Positions 1 through 8,199 of a stretch of 64,000 nt of DNA are shown here, one piece after another. Numbering within the stretch: the stretch's first letter is position 1; each line of letters opens with the position of its first letter. The stretch is from JAVBTR01 sp031556065 (lineage in GTDB: Bacteria > Bacillota > Clostridia > Christensenellales > Aristaeellaceae): contig JAVBTR010000020.1 of the NCBI GenBank assembly GCA_031556065.1, forward strand, positions 1-64,000. The letters are read 5' to 3'. The notes under the pieces were generated by a model, which made no database searches, had not been told where the DNA came from, and was given only the letters and a program-made list of their open reading frames with translations. The translations under genes were made by a program, and so were the position numbers.

Positions 1-169
1 GAACGGATCCGTTCAAGCTTTGTAACGGAATCGGCATTGATGAAGCTACCAACGCTTTAAGCCTGCCTACGGGCGTTTAGCAGCGGGAAGTTTAAACCAT
101 AGGCTCCGCTCGGAGAAAACCATATCGGCATGCTTTCGGACAGGGGTTCAATTCCCCTCACCTCCACCA
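1..169 (+). ncRNA. ssrA: tmRNA (transfer-messenger RNA), 3' part
   Basis: This is the 3' part of tmRNA, which with SmpB frees stalled ribosomes and tags the unfinished protein. The T-arm (GGGGTTCAATTCCCC), the acceptor strand and an encoded CCA at 167-169 are visible. They are preceded by short GC stems as expected for the pseudoknot region. The 5' half and the tag-peptide frame lie left of the window. A terminator follows 4 nt after CCA. tmRNA 3' ends are well-known integration sites, and an accessory island follows here. The identification is firm; only the 5' boundary is missing. Confidence 0.9.
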
Positions 170-172
170 TAT

Positions 173-213
173 TATCCACTAGCTTTTGATACAAAGCTAG
201 TGGATATTTTTTT
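173..213 (+). terminator. Rho-independent terminator of ssrA
   Basis: A perfect 14-bp stem (173-186 with 193-206), a 6-nt loop and a run of seven T (207-213) form a strong intrinsic terminator for the tmRNA gene. The island-end motif TTTACCCCCT overlaps its T run. Confidence 0.93.
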
Positions 214-308
214 ACCCCCTATGTATGTAAATCCCTTGGTATCAGGGCGTTCTGCTAGAGGTTTCGCCAAATTATACTCTGGAAAATGGGATGGAATCTA
301 ACTGATCA

Positions 309-360
309 AAAAAGCTGCGTAGGCCGGGTAAGAATGTTTACCCCCCCTACGTGGCTTTTT
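309..360. terminator. Bidirectional hairpin terminator
   Basis: Arms 309-323 and 346-360 pair over 15 bp with two G-T wobbles and carry A-run/T-run ends, so the hairpin can act on both strands. It would end the minus-strand MATE transcript that stops at 430. The loop holds a TTTACCCCCC motif that recurs near 12.65 kb. Confidence 0.7.
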
Positions 361-363
361 GCT

Positions 364-399
364 TAGTTACGCCAAATCTTATAGTTACGCCAAATCTTA
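364..399. repeat. Tandem 18-bp direct repeat
   Basis: TAGTTACGCCAAATCTTA occurs twice head to tail (364-381 and 382-399). Its core CGCCAAAT also occurs in GGTTTCGCCAAATT at 260-273 and 12700-12713. It may be part of the end structure of the island; its function is unknown. Confidence 0.8.
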
Positions 400-429
400 T
401 CGGATGCTGCATTTTTTGCCTACTCTTCA

Positions 430-1743
430 TCATTTATATAGAATACCGAACTTTTCTGATCGCTTGACCACTGTGAGCGACACAATCAACATCAACGATT
501 CGTAAATGCCGAAAGTGAACCAGATGATGCCTCCGCCAAAAATCGCGGAGAGTACAACAACAATCAAAATGTTCAGTACGAAACTGCGCAGAATGTTGAG
601 AACGATTGCGTAGTTGGAGCGCTTTGTTGAATATAAATATGACGAGATCATGGTATTCACGCCCGCGAGAACAAACCCCCAAGCATAGCGCGGCATACAC
701 TGTGCGATTAGTCCAAGCGTCGTGTTATCCACACCGAACATTGCTCCGATTTGGCGTCCGAATAACGAACAGAGCACTACACAGATCATGCTACCGCCCA
801 GCACAATCTTCATGCCCGCGCGGTAATAGCCTTTTAGCGCCACATCATCTTTTGCACCATAGCTCTGTCCGAACAGTGGTTGTAGCCCTTCTGACGCGCC
901 AAATAGCACAGACATTGCTAAGGATGATACAATGGAGATGACCGAAAACGCATTCACGCCAACATCACCCACGCGCGCAATCAACTCGCGATTCATGAAC
1001 AGTGTAGTAACGGGGGTAGCGAACTGGGCGATCATCTCAGGTAAGCCACGGAAGGTAACCTTGCGCAGTAGCGCGTAGTCCAGCGAGAACCGACGGATGC
1101 GCAACTGGCCTTTCTTCAGCAGAAAATGTAACAGCACGATCAGCCCGGTGGCGGTCTGTGAGATGCCGGTAGCTACAGCAGCGCCCATCAGTCCCCAATT
1201 CAGCGGGAACACGAACAGCCAGTCTAGCAACACGTTAAGCGCCGTGCCGATGGCTGTAGCCCAACCCACCAGCGCCGGGGAGCCGTCGTTGCGGCAGAAG
1301 CCCTGAATGCACACGGACAGGCCGTTCGGGATAATGAACAGGGAGTACCATAGGATATACTCACGGGTTAATCCCTCAAAGCCGTCGCTGGCACCCAGCA
1401 ACCGTGTAAGCGGAGCGGTGAAGCCCACACCCACGATGGTGAGCGCAATGTCGATCAGCAATGTGGACATCATGGCGTGCAGAAAGGCGTCGTTTGCACC
1501 CTTTGCATCGCCACGCCCAAGTCGAATGGCAGTGACTGTCACGCCGCCGATGCTGGTTAGCATGTTCAGCGCGTTAATCATCATGACAAATGGCATCGAA
1601 ATGTTAACCGCGCCCAGCGCATCGGTACCTACGCCGCGACCGACAAATATCCCGTCCACGATCGTGAACATGAACACGCAGGCATTGGTCAGAATCGCGG
1701 GTGCGACATAGTGAAATAGGGTACGGTTTCTTGAGACAGACAT
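430..1743 (-). CDS. MATE family multidrug efflux transporter
   Basis: This is an inner-membrane exporter of the MATE/NorM superfamily, expected to expel cationic drugs or metabolites in exchange for Na+ or H+. The 437-residue protein shows the two pseudo-symmetric MATE halves with about 12 hydrophobic segments and the family hallmark near the N-terminus (IVDGIFVGRGVG). I place the start at the ATG at 1743 because GGAGG lies 8 nt upstream; an upstream ATG at 1758 overlaps that ribosome binding site. The gene is divergent from a MerR regulator at 1837. Its promoter has the 19-bp spacer and dyad of MerR-activated promoters, so drug-inducible expression is likely. Substrate specificity cannot be read from the sequence. 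Confidence 0.93.
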   Translation of the reverse strand: MSVSRNRTLFHYVAPAILTNACVFMFTIVDGIFVGRGVGTDALGAVNISMPFVMMINALNMLTSIGGVTVTAIRLGRGDAKGANDAFLHAMMSTLLIDIALTIVGVGFTAPLTRLLGASDGFEGLTREYILWYSLFIIPNGLSVCIQGFCRNDGSPALVGWATAIGTALNVLLDWLFVFPLNWGLMGAAVATGISQTATGLIVLLHFLLKKGQLRIRRFSLDYALLRKVTFRGLPEMIAQFATPVTTLFMNRELIARVGDVGVNAFSVISIVSSLAMSVLFGASEGLQPLFGQSYGAKDDVALKGYYRAGMKIVLGGSMICVVLCSLFGRQIGAMFGVDNTTLGLIAQCMPRYAWGFVLAGVNTMISSYLYSTKRSNYAIVLNILRSFVLNILIVVVLSAIFGGGIIWFTFGIYESLMLIVSLTVVKRSEKFGILYK

Positions 1744-1765
1744 TTTCCCAACCTCCAAAGTAAAC

Positions 1766-1794
1766 TTGACAGCAATTTCGCTGCATACTATACT
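1766..1794 (+). promoter_or_regulatory. Sigma-A promoter of the MerR gene
   Basis: TTGACA at 1766-1771 and TATACT at 1789-1794 are separated by 17 bp, which is close to consensus. It reads toward the MerR gene at 1837 and lies within the divergent MATE leader. Confidence 0.8.
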
Positions 1795-1825
1795 AAGGTA
1801 AGTGCTCCCACAATGGGAGAGTCAA
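1795..1825 (-). promoter_or_regulatory. MerR-type promoter and operator O1 for the MATE gene
   Basis: On the minus strand TTGACT (1825-1820) and TACCTT (1800-1795) are 19 bp apart, the long spacing typical of MerR-activated promoters. The spacer holds a perfect dyad, CTCCCA, 3 nt, TGGGAG (1805-1819). Three related sites occur at 15.4, 16.3 and 17.1 kb. Confidence 0.8.
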
Positions 1826-1836
1826 GGGGCGATGGC

Positions 1837-2637
1837 ATGATAAATAAAACTTTACTTTCAATTGGCAAGCTGTCCAAGCTCACGGGTGTCCACATTAAGT
1901 CGTTGCGCTATTATGACAGGCTTGGCATCCTGCATCCAGTCTATGTTGAGCCAAACAGCAAATTCCGGTATTACACGTTTCAACAAGTGTATTTAGTCGA
2001 GGCCATTCAGTTGTGTGTGGAGCTTGATATTCCACTTAAGCGGTTTACCGATTTCCTTGCCGACGGCCATCATAAGATTGCCTATGATAAACTGCTATCA
2101 TTCGGGGCGAAACTGGCGAACGAGAAAATCATGGCCATCCAAGACAAGCTCGCCTTTTTGGAAAAGGGCATGCGCATGATCGAGGATTCGGATTCCTACG
2201 CCGCATCTGATGGTATACGTATGCGAACATTGCCCGCCCTAGATTGTATTTGTGTTCCGATACAGGGAAAGCCGGGGATGGAACGCTGCTATGATCTGAT
2301 CGGTGATCTGTATGTCAGAATGCACAACGAAGGCTTAAGGCATGGAGCTGAAAGCGGACTGCTTTCGCGGTATCACGACAACGAGGTAGAACACTTCGCG
2401 TTTATTGAGACGGTCGTGCCAGAGGCGACAGGCATACAGATCACAGGATTGCTTCACCTACCCGCCATGACATATGCTGCGACAATCATCGACGATAGTG
2501 ACGGCATTCTTCAAGCACCTATCATCTTTTCTGAACAATTTGGCTTACCCACCGACAGGATCGTCATTCAAACTGATCTGTTCCGCAGCGTAGAAGATAT
2601 TACGGCACCCAAATATGAGTTGCGCTGCACATTGTAA
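1837..2637 (+). CDS. MerR family regulator with GyrI-like effector domain
   Basis: This is a probable drug-sensing activator of the divergent MATE gene. Residues 1-75 form the MerR winged HTH (LSIGKLSKLTGVHIKSLRYY). A coiled-coil dimerisation helix follows at about 76-120, and the rest resembles the GyrI-like/BmrR ligand-binding domain that accepts bulky cationic drugs. I start it at ATG 1837, with AAGGGG 7 nt upstream; an in-frame ATG at 1813 lies inside the operator. Length (266 aa) fits BmrR/BltR-type proteins. It is paralogous to the MerR protein at 15514-16305, and both probably bind the same operator type. The ligand is unknown. Confidence 0.9.
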   Translation: MINKTLLSIGKLSKLTGVHIKSLRYYDRLGILHPVYVEPNSKFRYYTFQQVYLVEAIQLCVELDIPLKRFTDFLADGHHKIAYDKLLSFGAKLANEKIMAIQDKLAFLEKGMRMIEDSDSYAASDGIRMRTLPALDCICVPIQGKPGMERCYDLIGDLYVRMHNEGLRHGAESGLLSRYHDNEVEHFAFIETVVPEATGIQITGLLHLPAMTYAATIIDDSDGILQAPIIFSEQFGLPTDRIVIQTDLFRSVEDITAPKYELRCTL

Positions 2638-2672
2638 AAATGGGCAGTGCAAAATTTTTTGCCGCAGCAGTA

Positions 2673-2701
2673 TTGACAAATCCCAGTTTTCAGGGTATGG
2701 T
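2673..2701 (+). promoter_or_regulatory. Promoter of the ABC-F leader
   Basis: TTGACA (2673-2678) and TATGGT (2696-2701) with a 17-bp spacer. Transcription would start near 2708 and run through a leader peptide and two terminator hairpins before the ABC-F gene. Confidence 0.75.
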
Positions 2702-2759
2702 ATCTTGTTGCAATTGAAATGCACAATAATAGAACCGACTAGACAAAGGAGGATTCTCA

Positions 2760-2870
2760 ATGTTTTTTTACACAACGCGCGTTTACCACGACCAAATGAG
2801 TGCGACGAACTACAATCCGTGGTTGAGCCAGCATTGCATTGGAATCCGTTGTTGTTCTGTATTTTTTTAA
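2760..2870 (+). CDS. Leader peptide of the ABC-F gene (36 aa)
   Basis: A short reading frame with a near-perfect ribosome binding site (AAAGGAGG, 7 nt before ATG) encodes 36 residues beginning MFFYTTRVYH and ending CCSVFF. It lies between the promoter and an intrinsic terminator, 27 nt before that hairpin. Upstream frames of this kind in ABC-F and erm genes let a drug-stalled ribosome change RNA folding so that transcription continues. The 3' end of the frame can pair with sequence just after its stop codon, so an anti-terminator is plausible. The role is inferred from position and architecture. Confidence 0.72.
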   Translation: MFFYTTRVYHDQMSATNYNPWLSQHCIGIRCCSVFF

Positions 2871-2896
2871 GAACAATTCCAATATAGATGAACTTT

Positions 2897-2937
2897 AGCC
2901 ATGGACAGTATTAATTTGTCCATGGCTTTGTTTTTTT
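2897..2937 (+). terminator. Transcription attenuator upstream of the ABC-F gene
   Basis: Perfect 11-bp stem AGCCATGGACA (2897-2907) with TGTCCATGGCT (2917-2927), a 9-nt loop and a T-rich tail to 2937. It lies between the leader peptide and the resistance gene, so read-through would be needed for ABC-F expression. Confidence 0.85.
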
Positions 2938-2938
2938 C

Positions 2939-2980
2939 AAGGCCATGTGTACCCAGCATAGGGTGCATAGGCCTTTTTTT
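2939..2980 (+). terminator. Second hairpin terminator in the ABC-F leader
   Basis: AAGGCC (2939-2944) pairs with GGCCTT (2970-2975). The inner stem TACCC/GGGTG is imperfect, and seven T follow (2974-2980). With the hairpin just before it, the leader carries two stacked terminators. Confidence 0.65.
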
Positions 2981-3036
2981 ACGGGCGTTTAAAGGTACGC
3001 CCAAATCAAGAGTTTTAGCGAAAAGAGGAACTAGCC

Positions 3037-4656
3037 ATGAGAGGAATCGGAATGAATCTTGCCTTTGGGCTTGAAGTAATATATAAAGACGCTGGATTTA
3101 ATCTGGAGAAACAAGATAAAGTGGGTATCGTCGGCGTAAATGGTTCGGGAAAAACGACGCTTTTCCGTGTGCTCATGGGACAGCAGCAGCTTGATAGTGG
3201 TGAAATTTTTGTTGATAATGCGCGAGTCGGCTATTTGCCACAGGAAGTCACATGGGACGACCCGGATATCACTGTGTGGGATTATTTGTCGGAAGGTCGT
3301 CCGATTCGTAAGCTTGAGGAGAAGCTCAACCATGTATATGAGGCGCTTGCCATAGAACCTGACGGGCAGCAGGAGTTGCTTGATAGAATGGCCGAGCTAC
3401 AAGCACAACTGGAATACTATGATTGCTATCGAGCGGAAGATATTCTGCTGGAGATTATTGAGCAAATGCAAATCGAATCTGCACTGTTGAGCATGAAGCT
3501 GGCGAACCTGTCAGGCGGTCAGAAATCGAAGATTTCCTTTGCCCGAGTATTGTATTCAAACCCCGAAATTATCCTTCTGGACGAACCAACCAATCATCTG
3601 GATCAATCGACCAAGGCATTTGTGACTCAATATTTGAAAGAGTACAAAGGCATGGTGCTGATCATCAGCCACGATGTGGAGTTTCTGAATGAGATCATCA
3701 ACAAGATACTATTCATCAACAAGGTCACCCATAATATCGCCATATACGAGGGTGATTATCACGTGTACAAAGAACGGAGCGCTAATGAGCGGATGCTCAG
3801 AGAGCGGCATATCGTGCAGCAAGAAAAAGATATAAAAGAACTGGCGGATTTCGTTCAGAAAGCGCGACAGGCAAGCCAGACGAACCACCACCTTAAGCGG
3901 ATAGGGTTAGAACGTGCTGCAAAACTCGAGAAAAAGCGGGGCGAACTGCAAACCCGTGATCGCGTTTATAAACGCGTAAAAATGGATATCCGTCCCAATC
4001 GCGAAGGCGCAAAGATGCCACTGGAAGTTGAAAATCTGACATTTGGATACCCCGGACAACCACTTCTATTTGACAACCTGCGTTTTGCACTGAATGGTAA
4101 TGAACGATTTTTGGTCGTTGGAGAAAATGGTGTGGGTAAATCGACGTTGCTCAAATTGCTCACGGGTGTATTGACACCACAGCAAGGGCGCATCCGGTAC
4201 AATCCTAAAACCGACATCGCCTATTATGCGCAGGAGTTAGAGTTGCTTGATCCAAGCAAGCGAATCTTGGAAAATGTTGACACGCCGAATTATACAGAAT
4301 GGCAGTTGCGCACAATACTCGGAAATTTCCTATTTTATGATGACGATGTATTCAAAAAGGTTGCAACGCTGTCGCCGGGAGAAAAGGCGAGAATTTCGTT
4401 GTGTAAGATGCTATTGCAAAGAGCCAATTTGCTGGTTTTGGATGAACCGACAAACCATCTCGATCCCGAAACACAAGAAATTATCGGCGGGAATTTCAAT
4501 CTATTTCCGGGAACGATTATCGTTGTCAGCCACAATCCGTCTTTTGTGGAACAAATTGGCATCAGTCGTATGCTTGTCTTGCCATCTGGCCGCATCGAGA
4601 CCTATTCCCGTGAGCTGTTAGAATACTACAATGAACTCAACACCGATGATTTCTAA
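3037..4656 (+). CDS. ABC-F family ATPase, probable antibiotic ribosome-protection protein
   Basis: This soluble protein has two ABC domains and no membrane segments. ABC-F proteins enter the ribosomal E site and dislodge antibiotics bound in or near the peptidyl-transferase centre. Walker A motifs are at about 33-41 (GVNGSGKTT) and 363-371 (GENGVGKST), signatures at 159-163 (LSGGQ) and 446-450 (LSPGE), and both Walker B motifs end LLDEPTNHLD or LVLDEPTNHLD. The charged linker at about 240-320 corresponds to the P-site tRNA interaction motif that sets drug specificity. The length of 539 aa is usual. A ribosome binding site (GAGG) precedes ATG 3037; ATG 3052 is also possible. The attenuated leader and the Cfr-like gene next door support a resistance role. 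Which drugs it covers cannot be said. Confidence 0.9.
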   Translation: MRGIGMNLAFGLEVIYKDAGFNLEKQDKVGIVGVNGSGKTTLFRVLMGQQQLDSGEIFVDNARVGYLPQEVTWDDPDITVWDYLSEGRPIRKLEEKLNHVYEALAIEPDGQQELLDRMAELQAQLEYYDCYRAEDILLEIIEQMQIESALLSMKLANLSGGQKSKISFARVLYSNPEIILLDEPTNHLDQSTKAFVTQYLKEYKGMVLIISHDVEFLNEIINKILFINKVTHNIAIYEGDYHVYKERSANERMLRERHIVQQEKDIKELADFVQKARQASQTNHHLKRIGLERAAKLEKKRGELQTRDRVYKRVKMDIRPNREGAKMPLEVENLTFGYPGQPLLFDNLRFALNGNERFLVVGENGVGKSTLLKLLTGVLTPQQGRIRYNPKTDIAYYAQELELLDPSKRILENVDTPNYTEWQLRTILGNFLFYDDDVFKKVATLSPGEKARISLCKMLLQRANLLVLDEPTNHLDPETQEIIGGNFNLFPGTIIVVSHNPSFVEQIGISRMLVLPSGRIETYSRELLEYYNELNTDDF

Positions 4657-4796
4657 GTGAACCAACCAGTAAAAGGGTGCATGCAATGGTCGGTTTGACT
4701 ACCTTTATCTGACATCTGAATGAATCAATGGATATTTTGGCCGCCCAGCTATGCTGACTTTGCACCTTGAACCAACGATCAATGGAGTGAATACAC

Positions 4797-5930
4797 ATGA
4801 TGTCTAAATACTCAAAATGGCACCAACTAGTGTCGCGCCTCGGGCTACCCGAGTATCGGCTGAGCCAGATTAAACACGCAGTATTTCAGCGTTGCATTGG
4901 GGAATACGAACGCATGGATGCATTGCCACTTAGTCTGCGAAACGAGCTGACGGAGGCTCTCGGCCCACATGTATGTGGCGTCACGCCCACATCGAGCGCA
5001 CAAGGCAAGCAGGTGCAAAAAACTCTGTTCCGCCTACAGGATGGACAGCACATCGAGACCGTCGCACTTAGCTACCGTCGTGGCTGGTCGTCCTATTGCC
5101 TCTCGAGTCAGTGTGGCTGCGCGCTGGGCTGCACGTTTTGCGCCACAGGCGCGATGGGATTCTCGCGCAACATGAGTGCAGAGGAGATCACCGATCAGCT
5201 CCTGCACTTTTACTTATCCGGGCACAGTCTGGACAGCATCTCGTTCATGGGTATGGGAGAGCCGCTCATGAACCCACACTTGCTCGAGGCACTGCGTTTA
5301 CTGACCGACCCGACGTTGTTCGCGCTAGGCCAGCGCCGAATCACCATCTCAACGACTGGTGTGCTGCCGGGCTTGCGCGAAGTGACAGCCGCGTTCCCCC
5401 AAGTAAATATTGCATTCTCTCTGCATACGCCATTCAACAGGCAGCGCAGCGAACTAATGCCTATCAACCGCAAATATTCGCTACGAGAGGTTCTGGTCGC
5501 GCTGGATGTCCACGCCCATGCAACAAACCGCAAGGTATTTCTGGCTTATACGCTGTTGGGTGGCATAAACGATTCCGACCAGCACCTGCACGCCCTGATT
5601 GACTTGGTCAACCACCGCCCACAAGCACGACTGTACCAAGTCGACCTAATCCCCTACAATCCGGGCGGTTCCAGGATCGCCTTTTCGCCACCAGACTCAC
5701 GCAGACTGCACGCGTTCCAATCCAAACTCATATCGGCAGGCATCCACACCACTGTCCGCGCCCAATTCGGCGCAGACATTGAGGCGGCATGTGGTCAGCT
5801 GTGTGCGCAATCGAATCACCAATCGTCGCAAAGTAAGCAAGACGGAGGAAGCGTGGAATTGCAAAACCTATCTGACGATGGGAAAGAAGCACTGCCATAC
5901 AAAGCAAATACCAGAGGATATTCTTTATGA
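4797..5930 (+). CDS. Cfr-like radical SAM 23S rRNA (adenine2503-C8) methyltransferase
   Basis: This is a radical SAM rRNA methyltransferase of the RlmN/Cfr family. Cfr adds a C8 methyl to A2503 and gives resistance to phenicols, lincosamides, oxazolidinones, pleuromutilins and streptogramin A. The Fe-S cysteines are C108, C112 and C115. C101 and C332 correspond to the catalytic C105 and methyl-carrying C338 of S. aureus Cfr. The segments SSQCGC (RlmN has SSQVGC) and RAQFGADIEAACGQL, and the absence of an N-terminal extension, favour Cfr over RlmN. The last 30 or so of 377 residues look like random sequence because the frame reads out of phase into a truncated recombinase gene; known Cfr proteins are about 349 aa. 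The neighbouring ABC-F gene suggests a shared target at the ribosome. C8 activity itself is not shown. Confidence 0.78.
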   Translation: MMSKYSKWHQLVSRLGLPEYRLSQIKHAVFQRCIGEYERMDALPLSLRNELTEALGPHVCGVTPTSSAQGKQVQKTLFRLQDGQHIETVALSYRRGWSSYCLSSQCGCALGCTFCATGAMGFSRNMSAEEITDQLLHFYLSGHSLDSISFMGMGEPLMNPHLLEALRLLTDPTLFALGQRRITISTTGVLPGLREVTAAFPQVNIAFSLHTPFNRQRSELMPINRKYSLREVLVALDVHAHATNRKVFLAYTLLGGINDSDQHLHALIDLVNHRPQARLYQVDLIPYNPGGSRIAFSPPDSRRLHAFQSKLISAGIHTTVRAQFGADIEAACGQLCAQSNHQSSQSKQDGGSVELQNLSDDGKEALPYKANTRGYSL

Positions 5931-6150
5931 AACCGCTGCATCCGTGCTCGGTATACCTGAGTTCGATGAAATGGAGTTCAAACAGCGCATTCAAAGCATA
6001 CGCGTTCCAGCCTTTAACCAACTGATTTTCGTGTTCAAGGATGGAACAGAGATCGCACGTGAATGGCAAGATAAATCCCGCAGCGACAGTTGGACAGATG
6101 AAATGAAAGCCCAAGCATCAATGCGAATGAAAAGGAGATATGCCAGATGA
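5836..6150 (+). pseudogene. C-terminal fragment of a large serine recombinase
   Basis: In a frame different from the cfr-like gene, about 104 codons encode a typical recombinase tail (AWNCKTYLTMGKKHC, then KQIPEDILYE and VFKDGTEIAREWQDKSR). The catalytic and DNA-binding parts are missing. The fragment ends by overlapping the ATG of the next recombinase (6147), as in recombinase gene pairs. It looks as if the resistance segment replaced the 5' part of this gene. The 5' limit of homology is approximate. Confidence 0.75.
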
Positions 6151-7721
6151 GTGAAGCAAGAGTTGTAACCATGCGCCCCGCCACACGCAACCTTTTTTCT
6201 ACAATGCCCATCGTTGGTATGGGTAAGCGGCGTGTAGCGGCCTATGCCCGTGTATCTACCAACAGCGAGGAGCAAAAAACCAGCTACGAGGCGCAGGTCA
6301 CATACTATACGGATTACATTCAATCAAAATCTGATTGGGAGTTCGTGGACGTATATGCGGACAAGGGCATCACCGGAACCAGTACCAAACGGCGCGAGCA
6401 GTTCAACGACATGATTGAGGCTGCGCTTGCCGGGAAGATAGATCTGATCATCACGAAATCAGTGAGTCGTTTTGCCCGTAACACCGTGGATACGCTGACC
6501 ACCATTCGCTTGCTCAAAGAGCGTGGGGTAGAGGTTTATTTCGAGGAGCAGAACATCTACACGCTGGATTCCAAGGGCGAACTGCTGCTCACCATTATGT
6601 CCTCAATCGCGCAGGAAGAAAGCCGAAATATTTCTGAGAACGTCACTTGGGGGCAACGCAAGCGATTCTCGGACGGCAAGGTCAGCATGCCTTACAAGCA
6701 CTTCCTTGGCTACCGTAAGGGCGAGGACGGTGAACCAGAAATCATCCCGGAAGAAGCCGAAACCGTGCGCCGGATTTATCGCCTGTTCCTCGAAGGGCAA
6801 ACGCCATATGGCATTAAAGTCATCCTTGAAGCGGATGGAATCCTTACCCCGGCGAAAAAGACAAGGTGGCAGACTGGGACGATTTTAAGTATCCTTACAA
6901 ACGAGAAGTATAAAGGCGATGCACTGCTGCAAAAGACATTCTGCGTTGACTTCCTCACCAAAAAGATGAAGGTCAACGAGGGTGAGGTTCAGCAGTACTA
7001 CGTGGAAAACAGCCACCCAGCCATTGTTACCGCTGAAATGTACGATATGGTTCAGCAGGAGCTGGCGCGGAGGAAGATGGCTGGCCGTCAGCACAACGGC
7101 ACGAGCTGCTTCTCTGGCAAGGTCCTCTGTGGTTGCTGCGGCGGGGTTTACGGCAGTAAGGTCTGGCACTCCACTGACAAGTACCGTCGCGTCATCTGGC
7201 AGTGCAACGCCAAGTTCAAGGACAGGCACAAATGCGATACGCCGCACCTGAGCGAGGAAGCCATTCAGCAGAAATTCCTCGGTGCCTTTGGCCAGCTTCT
7301 CGCCGACCGGGCTTTCATCCTTGAGGACACGGAGGCCATCATGGCGCAGCTCACCGCAACCGAAGCGCTGGAAGCAGAAGCCGATGCGTTGCGGGATGAG
7401 ATGAATATAACCAACGAACTCATTCGACAAGCCATTGTCCAGAACGCCAGCATGGCCATTGACCAGCAGGAATATGAGCACCGGTTCAGCAGCCTATCCG
7501 AGCGGATTGTGAAAGACACAGCCCGCTCCAATGCCATTGCAGCTGAGATCGCCCAGCGCAATTTGAAGCGGGACACGATGGCAGCGTTCGCAAAGGCGCT
7601 GATGGCCGATGGCACGGAGTTCACGCCGGAGCTATGGAACGCGCTGGTCGATCAGGCGCAGGTCAGCCCTGATGGGGAAATACGGTTCACCTTCAAAAAC
7701 GGTGCTGAGATCAAGGCGTAA
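6147..7721 (+). CDS. Large serine recombinase (integrase/transposase)
   Basis: This 524-aa site-specific recombinase probably moves the surrounding island. The resolvase-type catalytic domain (about 28-180) has the nucleophile Ser37 in AAYARVST and the arginine motif SRFARN. A recombinase domain follows (about 185-290). A zinc-ribbon segment (LCGCCGGVYG, later WQCNAKFKDRHKC) and a coiled coil (about 395-450) come after it. It overlaps the stop of a truncated recombinase by 4 nt. A hairpin terminator lies immediately after the stop codon. The final 14 codons recur as a scar at 12513-12557, so a second copy of this gene type once stood there. Confidence 0.92.
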   Translation: MSEARVVTMRPATRNLFSTMPIVGMGKRRVAAYARVSTNSEEQKTSYEAQVTYYTDYIQSKSDWEFVDVYADKGITGTSTKRREQFNDMIEAALAGKIDLIITKSVSRFARNTVDTLTTIRLLKERGVEVYFEEQNIYTLDSKGELLLTIMSSIAQEESRNISENVTWGQRKRFSDGKVSMPYKHFLGYRKGEDGEPEIIPEEAETVRRIYRLFLEGQTPYGIKVILEADGILTPAKKTRWQTGTILSILTNEKYKGDALLQKTFCVDFLTKKMKVNEGEVQQYYVENSHPAIVTAEMYDMVQQELARRKMAGRQHNGTSCFSGKVLCGCCGGVYGSKVWHSTDKYRRVIWQCNAKFKDRHKCDTPHLSEEAIQQKFLGAFGQLLADRAFILEDTEAIMAQLTATEALEAEADALRDEMNITNELIRQAIVQNASMAIDQQEYEHRFSSLSERIVKDTARSNAIAAEIAQRNLKRDTMAAFAKALMADGTEFTPELWNALVDQAQVSPDGEIRFTFKNGAEIKA

Positions 7722-7725
7722 ACAA

Positions 7726-7777
7726 GCAACAAACCCGCATACTTCGGTGCGATACCGAGGTGTGCGGGCTTTGTTGC
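7726..7777. terminator. Terminator hairpin, cassette-border copy A
   Basis: Long two-part hairpin: the outer stem GCAACAAA..CCGCA pairs with TGCGG..TTTGTTGC, and the inner stem CTTCGGT pairs with ACCGAGG. It separates the recombinase from the convergent HxlR gene. Close copies lie at 10530 and 12558. Confidence 0.85.
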
Positions 7778-8143
7778 CTATTTCTTTTCAAAATACTTCT
7801 GACCCCACTTCGCCATCTCGACAAAAACCGGGTACACATTCTTTCCTGCTTCAGATAGCGAGTATTCGACGTGCGGCGGGATTTCGTTGAACTGCATCCT
7901 TGTGACCAATCCATTTGCTTCCAAGCTTCGCAGCGTGTTCGTGAGCATAGTGTTTGTGATTCCGTCCAGCTGCTTTTTTAGCTCGCCAAACCGCACGTTG
8001 TCCTTTTTGCTGAGTTCAAATAGGACATGCATTGACCACTTCCCTTGGAACAATTCGAGCGTAGATAGTACGGGGCAACCGTCTGCCGGCGGATTTAGCG
8101 TCTTGACAAAGCGTTGGTACTCTTCAAATGTGTATTCGTCCAT
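7778..8143 (-). CDS. HxlR family transcriptional regulator
   Basis: A 121-aa winged-HTH protein of the HxlR/YodB/HypR family, many of which sense quinones, aldehydes or disulfide stress through a conserved N-terminal cysteine. The cysteine is present in GCPVLSTLELFQGKW, followed by the recognition region (FGELKKQLDGITNTMLTNTL) and wing. I start at ATG 8143, where GAGGAAATT precedes it; an upstream ATG at 8167 has no such site. The divergent SirTM-macrodomain-nitroreductase operon and the repeated operator between them make it the likely redox-responsive repressor of that operon. Confidence 0.88.
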   Translation of the reverse strand: MDEYTFEEYQRFVKTLNPPADGCPVLSTLELFQGKWSMHVLFELSKKDNVRFGELKKQLDGITNTMLTNTLRSLEANGLVTRMQFNEIPPHVEYSLSEAGKNVYPVFVEMAKWGQKYFEKK

Positions 8144-8157
8144 AATTTCCTCTCTTG

Positions 8158-8199
8158 GTACGTTCAAACGTACTTGAACAGAATATTCTGCGTACTTGA
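8158..8199. promoter_or_regulatory. Probable HxlR operator
   Basis: Perfect inverted repeat GTACGTT-CA-AACGTAC (8158-8173), and the direct repeat CGTACTTGA at 8169-8177 and 8191-8199, 22 bp (two helical turns) apart. A further palindrome, CAGAATATTCTG, lies between them. The sites overlap the -35 region of the divergent operon. Confidence 0.65.

Noticed and set aside
4797..5930. Housekeeping RlmN instead of Cfr
   Set aside because: The SSQCGC and QFGADIEAACGQL segments, lack of an N-terminal extension and placement among resistance genes fit Cfr better, though a tree would be needed to exclude RlmN.
6885..7481. 198-codon antisense frame in the recombinase gene
   Set aside because: Opposite strand of the recombinase zinc-ribbon and coiled-coil region; no ribosome binding site or similarity.
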